A DNA stretch of 6,602 nt from JBDTNL01 sp039933785 (lineage in GTDB: Bacteria; Acidobacteriota; Thermoanaerobaculia; Multivoradales; JAGPDF01): positions 1-6,602 of the forward strand of contig JBDTNL010000123.1 of assembly GCA_039933785.1 (NCBI GenBank). The letters run 5' to 3'. This document shows, piece after piece, positions 1 through 5,871 of this stretch. The translations under genes were made by a program, and so were the position numbers. Position 1 is the stretch's first letter, and each line of letters begins with the position of its first letter. The notes under the pieces are model-generated. The model did no database searches. It saw only the letters and a list, made by a program, of their open reading frames with translations, and had not been told where the DNA came from.

Positions 1-77
1 CGCGCCGTGTGATCGTGCAGACGGGCGAGCGCGGTCAATTCTTCATCCTCGATAGGCGATTCTGCAGCCTGGGTCAT
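1..77 (-). CDS. N-terminal fragment of an unidentified protein (runs off left edge)
   Basis: An open reading frame starts at the ATG complementary to bases 75-77 and stays open to the window edge. It gives an acidic N-terminus, MTQAAESPIEDEELTALARL, followed by HDHTAR. A GGGAG stretch lies about 12 bases upstream of the ATG, a rather long spacing for a ribosome binding site. The frame remains open further upstream, but the only start-like codons there (such as TTG) lack a convincing ribosome binding site, so the ATG is preferred. No signal peptide, membrane segment or known motif shows in these 25 residues, so no function is proposed. The gene points away from the histidine kinase at 466 and lies on the same strand as the GGDEF relic just upstream of it. 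It could be spurious, since only 77 bases are visible. Confidence 0.4.
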   Translation of the reverse strand, partial: MTQAAESPIEDEELTALARLHDHTA

Positions 78-465
78 CCGAACGTCGTACTCCCAGAGTA
101 GGGGTGGTGGCCTCTGGAAGTCTAGCAAGAGGATGGCGAATCGGGCCGAAGCCGGGACGCATTCCGGCCCAAGTCTGTCCCTCGGATGTCGTCAGGATCG
201 GGCCTGGGTCGGCGGATCACTGGTCGACGAGGACGGTCTTGCTCGACTGAGCCGAGGAGTCGACGGCCACTGCCGAGCCACTGTCCCTTGCCCTGCCCCT
301 TGGCGAAGTACATTGCAAGATCGGCTCGCCGACTGACCTCCGCCGGGCTCTCTCCGGCCTCGCCCACGGTCTCGGCTTCACGAAGCGCACGCGCACGATG
401 CGCATCTGGACCTTGCGTCCGTCTAGTCTCGTCATGGTGGTACCTTGCACCGGGGGTAAAACTGG
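78..465. other. 388-bp gap without an intact gene
   Basis: This gap separates the leftward partial gene from the rightward CHASE3 kinase. The only recognisable content is the GGDEF-like relic on the minus strand (217-435). The rest (about 78-216) shows no coding signature, tRNA or clear terminator that I can support. The promoter of the kinase-regulator operon must lie in or before the right part of this gap. I see no convincing -35/-10 pair, so none is annotated. Confidence 0.5.
217..435 (-). pseudogene. Relic of a GGDEF-domain (diguanylate cyclase) C-terminal end, apparently frameshifted
   Basis: On the minus strand, bases 352-278 translate to ESPAEVSRRADLAMYFAKGQ followed by GKGQW. This matches the usual end of GGDEF domains, where a helix of the form RRADxAMYxAKxxG closes the cyclase fold. 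The GGEEF active-site loop and the rest of the domain are absent, because the adjacent bases belong to another frame and then to the kinase gene. In a different minus frame, an ATG at 435-433 has AAGG seven bases upstream and opens a 72-codon frame ending with TGA at 219-217. That frame gives a protein-like tail (DSGSAVAVDSSAQSSKTVLV). A pair of compensating shifts would join this start and tail to the GGDEF-like middle. The simplest reading (inference) is a decayed remnant of a c-di-GMP synthase gene. A chance match in a GC-rich frame or a sequencing error is possible, but the motif is long for chance. Confidence 0.4.
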
Positions 466-1848
466 ATGAGAAGCAGAGTCGTCGCCGTGGCGACCCTTCT
501 GGCGGCTCTTGCGCTCCTCGCCATGGCGACCTGGCGAGCGCGAACGGTAGCCCGGGAGGCGGCGCAGGACAGCACTTGGATGGCGCACACGCTCCGCGTG
601 CTGGGTGGCATCGATCGCGTCATGCTTGCCGTAACCGAGGTCGAGTCCTTTCGCCGGGGGTACGTGCTGACCAAGGACACCGCGTACGTTCAGTCCGGCG
701 CCGCTGCCGAGCAGCGTGTCCAGAGTGGCCTTGCTGACCTTGGATCTCTGGTCGCGGACAACTCCGCACAACGGCAGAATCTTCGCGATCTCGAGCAAGC
801 GATCGCAGCTCGCCTCGATGTCGTCCGCGACAGCCTGCGCCTCTACGCGCAGGATCCTCGAAACGAGGCCGCGCAGGCACGGCTCACTCGCGACGGCAGC
901 GCCGCCATGGCGCGGGTGCGGGCTCTCGGCGCCTCGATGAGGGCCATCGAAGAGCGCTTGCTCACCGATCGAGCCGCTCGCGCTCGGTACAGTCAGACGC
1001 GATCGACCAGCGCCCTGGCGCTCACCATCGCCATTGCAGCGACCATGCTGACGATGCTGCTCGCCTTCGCCTGGCGCGCGAACACCAGGCGCGCGCAGTC
1101 CGAGGCGGAGGTTCGAACGCTCAACCGGGCTCTCGAGGCGCGGCTGACCGAGCTCGATCGATCCAATCGCGATTTGGAACAGTTCGCATACGTCGCGAGC
1201 CACGACCTTCAACAGCCCGTGCGCATGGTCGCATCCTTCGTCGAGCTGCTCGAGGAAGAGCAGCGGGGGAAGCTGGGTCCGGAAGGGGAGAACTACATCC
1301 GGCTTGCCTCGCTGAATGCGCGCCGGATTCAGGACCTCATCCAGGGCTTGCTCACCTATGCTCGCGCCGGATCCGGCAACAACGAATCCGCTCCCGTCGA
1401 CGCGAACCGCTCCTTCGATCTGGCAGTCGAGAGCCTGAAGGCCAAGGCCGTTGAAACAGGCGCGGAGATTTCCGCCGGTTCTCTGCCGATGGTCCTTGCC
1501 GAGGAGGGGCAGCTGTCGCAAGTTTTCGAGAACCTGATCGAAAACGCGATGAAGTACCGACGAGAGCTTTCACCGCGCATCCGAATCGAGGCGGCCAGAG
1601 ACGGTGATTGCTGGCATTTCACGGTCGCTGACAACGGCCTGGGAATAGAGGCGAGATATTTCGACCGAATCTTCGCCATCTTTCAGCGCCTTCACGCGCA
1701 ATCGGAGGTCTCGGGAACCGGGATCGGATTGGCGATCTGCAAGAAGATCGTGGAACGATACGGTGGCGCGCTCTGGGTCGAATCGGAGCTCGGCCGCGGC
1801 AGCACATTCCATTTCACTCTCCCCGCCTTGAAAGAGGATGTCTCATGA
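466..1848 (+). CDS. CHASE3-domain sensor histidine kinase
   Basis: This 460-residue inner-membrane sensor kinase autophosphorylates on His and passes phosphate to a response regulator. Membrane segment 1 (about residues 5-22) is followed by a helical periplasmic CHASE3 sensor (about 37-170) with the typical VESFRRGYVLTKD signature. Membrane segment 2 (about 183-204) leads straight into a coiled coil (about 207-238) without a clear HAMP domain. The HisKA domain carries the phospho-accepting His246 in FAYVASHDLQQP, of the phytochrome-like type. The HATPase has an N box with Asn356 and Asn360, a G1 box DNGLGI (389-394), an FQRLH F-box region (406-410) and a G2 box GTGIGL (417-422). All catalytic motifs look intact. 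An in-frame TAA at 457-459 makes the ATG at 466 the first possible start, with GGGGG nine bases upstream as a likely ribosome binding site. The stop overlaps the following regulator gene, its probable partner. The CHASE3 ligand is not predictable. Confidence 0.93.
   Translation: MRSRVVAVATLLAALALLAMATWRARTVAREAAQDSTWMAHTLRVLGGIDRVMLAVTEVESFRRGYVLTKDTAYVQSGAAAEQRVQSGLADLGSLVADNSAQRQNLRDLEQAIAARLDVVRDSLRLYAQDPRNEAAQARLTRDGSAAMARVRALGASMRAIEERLLTDRAARARYSQTRSTSALALTIAIAATMLTMLLAFAWRANTRRAQSEAEVRTLNRALEARLTELDRSNRDLEQFAYVASHDLQQPVRMVASFVELLEEEQRGKLGPEGENYIRLASLNARRIQDLIQGLLTYARAGSGNNESAPVDANRSFDLAVESLKAKAVETGAEISAGSLPMVLAEEGQLSQVFENLIENAMKYRRELSPRIRIEAARDGDCWHFTVADNGLGIEARYFDRIFAIFQRLHAQSEVSGTGIGLAICKKIVERYGGALWVESELGRGSTFHFTLPALKEDVS
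1831..1848 (+). promoter_or_regulatory. Ribosome binding site and ATGA overlap coupling kinase and regulator
   Basis: AAAGAGG at 1831-1837 lies inside the last kinase codons, seven bases before the ATG at 1845. The kinase stop TGA (1846-1848) shares bases with that ATG. This arrangement favours translational coupling and supports 1845 over the alternative in-frame ATG at 1851 as the regulator start. Confidence 0.75.
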
Positions 1849-2273
1849 GGATGGCGCGCGTTCTGATGGTCGAAGACAACGAGGGCGACGTCATCCTCAC
1901 CAAGGTCGCGATGACGCGGGCGAAGATGCATCTCGATCTCGTTGCCGTGAGCGACGGCGTCGAAGCCATGGACTATCTGCACCGGCGTGGCAAGTACACC
2001 GATGCCTCTCGTCCAGACCTGGTTCTCCTGGACCTCAACTTGCCGCGCATGGATGGGCGCGAGGTGCTCGCCGCCATCAAGAGTGACCCGGATCTGCGAC
2101 GAATTCCGGTGGTCGTCTTGTCGGGGTCGCGGGCGGAGTCCGATCTGGCTCAAGCCTACGATCTGCACGCCAATTGCTATGTCGTGAAGCCGGTTGGCGC
2201 CCGCGAGTTCGGCGAGATCGTCAAGCACCTCGACCACTTTTGGTTGAGCGTGGTGACCCTGCCGCCCGACTAG
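1845..2273 (+). CDS. Single-domain CheY-like response regulator (Rcp1-like)
   Basis: This 142-residue cytoplasmic protein is a lone receiver domain with no DNA-binding or enzymatic output. The acidic pair Glu10/Asp11 lies in VEDNEGD, the phospho-acceptor is Asp63 in LLDLNLP, the conserved Ser93 is in VLSGS, and Lys115 is in VVKPV with Tyr112 at the switch position. The C-terminal pattern FGEIVKHLDHFWLSVVTLP closely resembles that of Rcp1-type regulators, which pair with phytochrome-like kinases. The ATGA overlap and strong ribosome binding site tie its translation to the CHASE3 kinase, its likely phosphodonor. Having no output domain, it probably acts through protein contact or as an intermediate in a phosphorelay (inference). 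The gene ends 7 bp from the oppositely oriented kinase gene. Family assignment is secure; its downstream target is unknown. Confidence 0.93.
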   Translation: MRMARVLMVEDNEGDVILTKVAMTRAKMHLDLVAVSDGVEAMDYLHRRGKYTDASRPDLVLLDLNLPRMDGREVLAAIKSDPDLRRIPVVVLSGSRAESDLAQAYDLHANCYVVKPVGAREFGEIVKHLDHFWLSVVTLPPD

Positions 2274-2276
2274 TCG
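2267..2276. repeat. 10-bp palindrome at the convergent gene junction
   Basis: CGACTAGTCG is a perfect inverted repeat covering the stop codon of the response regulator (TAG, 2271-2273). The opposing kinase gene ends at 2281, so only 7 bp separate the stops. There is no T-run and no usable loop, so this is not a canonical terminator. Its significance is uncertain. Confidence 0.35.
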
Positions 2277-2280
2277 CCGG

Positions 2281-5200
2281 CTAGGGATCTTGACCGCGCG
2301 GCAGCCAGAAATAGAAGTTGGCCCCCTGGTCGACCACGCTGTCGAACCAGGCGCGTCCGCCGTGCCGCTGCACGACCAGCTGCACCATGGCGAGCCCTAC
2401 TCCGGTGCCCTCGAATTCGTCCCGGCCGTGCAGGCGCTGGAAGACGCCGAAAAGTTTGTCGGCGTGGGCCATGTCGAACCCCACCCCATTGTCGCGAATC
2501 GAATAGGTGACACCGCCGTCTTCGGCGACTCCGCCGACCTCGACGCGGCGATGCTCACGTGGCGTGGTGAACTTGATCGCATTGGCGAGCAGGTTCGTCC
2601 AGAGCTTGCGCAGCAGAGACGCGTCGCCCCAGGCGCCAGGGAGCGAGGTGGCGGTCAGTTGAACGCTGTCCTCGGCGCCGGCCCGCAACTCGGTCCAAAC
2701 CGAGTGCAACAAGGCGTTCATATCGATGTCGCCGGCCCGCAGCTCCTGGCGGCTGGCGCGCGACAGGGCCAGGAGGTCGTCGATCAAAGCGCCCATGCGC
2801 AAGGCATTGCGCCGGATGACCGCGAGCAGCCGTCGGCCCTCCTCATCGAGCCCCGCGGCGTGCTGTTCGTCGAGAATGGTGGCAAAACCGCTGATCGCGC
2901 GCAGGGGTGCGCGCAGGTCGTGGGAGATGGAATAGGCGAACGCTTCGAGCTCGCGATTCGCGCTCGCCAGGGACTCGGTGCGCTCGAGCACACGCTTCTC
3001 CAATTCGGCGTTCCCCTGCAGCACCTCGCGCTCCGCCAGGCGACGCGCCGTAATGTCGATCATCGCGCCGACCATGCGGACCGGCCGGCCCTGATCGTTC
3101 GACACCAGATAGCCCCGGTCGTCCATGTCCAGGTATTCACCGGAGGCGTTTCGAAAGCGATACTCAGCGTTCCACAGCGCGTCGCCCTGGGCGATGGCGC
3201 GATTCTCGCTCTCGATCACGCGCTCACGGTCGTCGGGGTGGATGTTCTCGCGCCACCAGCCGACCGTGGCCGTTCTGTCAGTTGCCACCTCGCTCGAGTC
3301 GTACCCGAGCAGTGTCGCCAGACCGCCGCTCCACCAGACCGTGTTGTTGGCGATGTCCCAGTCCCAGACGACGTCGTGGGTCGCCCGGGAAACCAGCCGG
3401 AGGCGCTCGTACGCCTGCCTCAGCTCCTCCGCCGCTTGCCTCGGCTTGGTGACGTCGATGTGGTAGCCGATCAAACGACGAGCCCTTCCCTCGGGCGCCG
3501 TCTCGATCACGGAGGCACAGGAGAGGATCCAGCGCAGGGTGCCGTCCTTGTGGCGCATCCGGAACTCGCTCTGCAGAAGTCCTACCGGATTCTCGATGTA
3601 GGGATCGACCAGGGCTCGCATGCGCGCCAGATCCTCAGGTAACGTCAGGCGTTCCCAAGCTCCGATCGAATTGCCGATATCGTCGCCTTCGGCATAGCCA
3701 AGCAACGCCTTCCATTCACGCGAGTAGCGAGCCGCGCCGGTCGCGACGTCAAGGTCCCAGAGTCCGATACCGGTGCTCGATATCGCCAAACTCAGTTGCG
3801 CCTCGCTCTCGCGAAACCGCGCTTCGGCTTCGACGAGGGCGCGGTTGGACTCGAGCGCGTCGAGAGCGAGTGCCAGATGCCCCGCCAGGCGCTCGAGCAG
3901 TTGCTGCTGGTCGACCGGGAAGCGGTCCGCCCCCGCGTCGTAGACCGCGAGGACAAGGGACTCGCCGGTCGCAATGGTGAACGGCACCGCGATCGCCGAG
4001 CGCCAGCCAAATCGCGTTGCCGCTTGACGCCAGGGTTCGCCAAGAGTCGCCTCCGCATCGGCGACGATGACGGACTTCTGCGAGCGCAAGGCCTTGACCG
4101 CCGGCTCGCTCGGATTGCCGCCTTCGTCCATCCGGAATGGCACGGTCGAGAGGTAGCCGATGGCGGCTCCGGCTGCGCTCACCGAGGTGATTGCGCCATC
4201 TAGCGAAGCGAGCTGGCCGAACCAGGCGAGCTTGAACCCGCAGCCGCGGACGAGAGTGTCGCACGCGTTCTGCAGCAGGTGTTCGCCTTGTTTCTCGTTG
4301 ACGACGGACTGGCCGATCTCCGCGATGCTGCGAATGAGGCGGTCGAGGCGCGCGGTCCGGGCCTCGGCGAGCTTACGGGGTGAGATGTCTCGGATGATCG
4401 CCAGGACCAACGGTTCGTCGTTTCCCGGCAGGCGCCCGCCGCTGACCTCGACGGGCACTTCGCTGCCGTCGCGGCGCCGGTGACGAGACTCATAGTGCTC
4501 TCCAGCCGCCCCCTCGAGCAGGCGGTCCTGAATGTTGGTGATCGAATTGGGGCTTCGGAGATCGAGCAAGCTCATCGAGCAGAGCTCGTCGGCGGTCCGG
4601 CCGTACAGGCGCTCAGCCGCCTTGTTCGCCTCGATGATCCGCCCATTCTTGGCGTGAGCGACGAACACCGCGTCGTGGGCATGGGCGATCAAGAGCCGAT
4701 AGCGCATGTCGCGGCGCGATGCGCGAACGAGTGTGCGCAAGCGTTCGGACTGCCGCGCAATCCACCCGATGGCGACGAGCGCGATCAGCAGGAGCAGCGA
4801 ACGCACAGCGCGCTGCACCAACTCGTGGCGCGAAGGCGCCATGGCTTCCGTTTCGTCGATCTTGACGACCAGTCCCCAGGGTGTCCCGGCGATCGTCCGG
4901 GTGACCGCAAGGACGGTCTCGCCGCGATAGTCGATGAAGCGGTCGAACCCTTCGGTGCCGGCAGCGGCCGTCTCGGACGCCAGCGCCAGACCTCCTTCTT
5001 GACTCCCGGCGGTGGTGGGAGGACGCGGGGTGAAGCGCAAGGGTGTGAGGAGGCGCACTCGCTCGCCCTGGCGGTCGACCAAGAACGACTCGCCAGTGCG
5101 CAGGTTGGGCCCGGAGTTCGAGAGCAGCGAGTTGAACGAAATCGATGCGTCCTGGCTGAGGATCAGGCGAGAGCCCGCGCCGACCTCCGATCCCGGGACC

Positions 5201-5685
5201 GATACCGAGAGACTCACGCGCGACGGGTGCGCAGCAGAGGCTGGAGTGAGGGCGACCGCGATTTGCGAGGCGGGTTCCGCAGCGAGCAGGGAGTCGAGCG
5301 GCAGCCCCTCAGCGCTCCCGTGCGGCTCCTCGAGGCTCAGATGCCGATCGCGGTCGAAGATCGCAACCTCCCAAGTGGAAGCACTCTTGGCTCCGAAGCC
5401 CGTCTGCGCAGCGACCAATCGCGCGTAGTTTCCTTGCTCCCCCAACCAGTCGTGAATCAGGCGCTGCTCATCATCGGCTACGGCCGCGAGCCGCTCACCC
5501 CATGCGATTCGGGCGTGCTGGAACTCCGCTGTGGACTCGGCCAGCTCCCACACGAGCCCCGCCAACAATCCGGCGAGGAGGAGGTAGAGCAACAGCCGGC
5601 GGCGCGCCGGCGAAGGCGGTTCGCCGATCAGCGTGTTGTCTCGCTGATCTGTGGTCGAGGCGGATGGCGCGCTTTGGTCCGACAT
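2281..5685 (-). CDS. Multi-sensor (Cache-like/PAS/GAF/PAS/PAS) transmembrane histidine kinase
   Basis: This 1134-residue inner-membrane kinase combines one periplasmic and four cytoplasmic sensory modules. Membrane segment 1 (about residues 30-48) and segment 2 (about 295-310) enclose a periplasmic region resembling dCache sensors, with TGESFLVDRQG (197-207) and a TPWGLVVKID strand near the end. Then follow PAS1 (about 326-440), GAF (about 445-612), PAS2 (about 622-750), PAS3 (about 757-883, with IHPDDR) and a coiled coil (about 885-913). HisKA carries His922 in FAYSISHDLRAP. The HATPase shows Asn1031 and Asn1035, DNGVGF (1065-1070), FQRLH (1082-1086) and GTGVGL (1093-1098). All catalytic motifs look intact, and no receiver domain follows. 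The ATG at 5685 is the only ATG downstream of an in-frame TAG at 5709-5707, but no strong ribosome binding site precedes it. The partner regulator is not encoded next to it in the same direction; the convergent single-domain regulator is one candidate (inference). Signals sensed are unknown. Confidence 0.93.
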   Translation of the reverse strand: MSDQSAPSASTTDQRDNTLIGEPPSPARRRLLLYLLLAGLLAGLVWELAESTAEFQHARIAWGERLAAVADDEQRLIHDWLGEQGNYARLVAAQTGFGAKSASTWEVAIFDRDRHLSLEEPHGSAEGLPLDSLLAAEPASQIAVALTPASAAHPSRVSLSVSVPGSEVGAGSRLILSQDASISFNSLLSNSGPNLRTGESFLVDRQGERVRLLTPLRFTPRPPTTAGSQEGGLALASETAAAGTEGFDRFIDYRGETVLAVTRTIAGTPWGLVVKIDETEAMAPSRHELVQRAVRSLLLLIALVAIGWIARQSERLRTLVRASRRDMRYRLLIAHAHDAVFVAHAKNGRIIEANKAAERLYGRTADELCSMSLLDLRSPNSITNIQDRLLEGAAGEHYESRHRRRDGSEVPVEVSGGRLPGNDEPLVLAIIRDISPRKLAEARTARLDRLIRSIAEIGQSVVNEKQGEHLLQNACDTLVRGCGFKLAWFGQLASLDGAITSVSAAGAAIGYLSTVPFRMDEGGNPSEPAVKALRSQKSVIVADAEATLGEPWRQAATRFGWRSAIAVPFTIATGESLVLAVYDAGADRFPVDQQQLLERLAGHLALALDALESNRALVEAEARFRESEAQLSLAISSTGIGLWDLDVATGAARYSREWKALLGYAEGDDIGNSIGAWERLTLPEDLARMRALVDPYIENPVGLLQSEFRMRHKDGTLRWILSCASVIETAPEGRARRLIGYHIDVTKPRQAAEELRQAYERLRLVSRATHDVVWDWDIANNTVWWSGGLATLLGYDSSEVATDRTATVGWWRENIHPDDRERVIESENRAIAQGDALWNAEYRFRNASGEYLDMDDRGYLVSNDQGRPVRMVGAMIDITARRLAEREVLQGNAELEKRVLERTESLASANRELEAFAYSISHDLRAPLRAISGFATILDEQHAAGLDEEGRRLLAVIRRNALRMGALIDDLLALSRASRQELRAGDIDMNALLHSVWTELRAGAEDSVQLTATSLPGAWGDASLLRKLWTNLLANAIKFTTPREHRRVEVGGVAEDGGVTYSIRDNGVGFDMAHADKLFGVFQRLHGRDEFEGTGVGLAMVQLVVQRHGGRAWFDSVVDQGANFYFWLPRGQDP

Positions 5686-5780
5686 TCGAAGCAGGCTGCG
5701 GCTACTCTACCTCGGTACCTTCTGGAGCCATCTGAGGCCCGCAGGACGACAACGGAAAGCACAGCCCCCTCACAATCAAC

Positions 5781-5792
5781 GGACGGCCGTCC
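5781..5792. repeat. 12-bp perfect palindrome, possible operator
   Basis: GGACGGCCGTCC is its own reverse complement. It lies midway in the divergent gap, 95 bp from the leftward start and 79 bp from the rightward start. That is a natural place for a dimeric regulator site, though GC-rich palindromes also arise by chance. GGACGG recurs at 5827-5832. Confidence 0.35.
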
Positions 5793-5824
5793 ATGTCAGG
5801 AGCAAGTGCACCGGTGGTACGAAA

Positions 5825-5847
5825 GCGGACGGACTCTAGGCGTCCGC
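5825..5847 (+). promoter_or_regulatory. Hairpin upstream of the tandem-PAS gene
   Basis: GCGGACG (5825-5831) pairs with CGTCCGC (5841-5847) around a 9-base loop. It lies 24 bases before the GTG start. There is no following T-run, and no plus-strand gene precedes it, so a terminator is unlikely. It may be a leader hairpin or part of a regulator site; chance is not excluded. Confidence 0.35.
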
Positions 5848-5860
5848 GGCATGGTGATAT

Positions 5861-5866
5861 GAAGGG
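5861..5866 (+). promoter_or_regulatory. Ribosome binding site that sets the GTG start at 5872
   Basis: GAAGGG lies five bases before GTG (5872-5874). An in-frame TGA at 5860-5862 excludes any earlier start. The next in-frame start-like codon is GTG at 5914, without a comparable purine-rich site. No in-frame ATG precedes the PAS homology. Confidence 0.65.
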
Positions 5867-5871
5867 TTCAC

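Larger units (their letters stand above)
5686..5871. promoter_or_regulatory. Divergent intergenic region between two sensor genes
   Basis: This 186-bp gap separates the leftward multi-sensor kinase from the rightward tandem-PAS gene and must hold the leftward promoter and probably the rightward one. It contains a perfect 12-bp palindrome (5781-5792) and a hairpin (5825-5847). I could not pick a convincing sigma-70 promoter in either direction. The leftward gene has no clear ribosome binding site, whereas the rightward gene has a good one. Confidence 0.55.

Noticed and set aside
217..1521. Long minus-strand open frame (434 codons) across the CHASE3 kinase
   Set aside because: It lies antisense to a kinase with every catalytic motif intact and shows low-complexity, Arg/Gly-rich content with no domain. 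Only its last 72 codons, outside the kinase, are considered, as part of the GGDEF relic.
2290..3642. Plus-strand open frame of 450 codons opposite the C-terminal half of the large kinase
   Set aside because: It is antisense to the clearly real PAS/HisKA/HATPase coding frame. Long antisense frames are expected at this G+C content, and no domain pattern or ribosome binding site supports it.
5707..5800. Search for sigma-70 promoters in the divergent gap
   Set aside because: Only weak matches such as TAGAGT were seen, without a well-spaced -35 element, so no promoter is annotated.
5825..5847. Hairpin read as an intrinsic terminator
   Set aside because: No T-run follows, and no plus-strand gene lies upstream whose transcript it would end.
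4480..5862. Plus-strand open frame of 460 codons opposite the N-terminal half of the large kinase
   Set aside because: It is a shadow of the kinase coding frame with biased composition and no recognisable motif.
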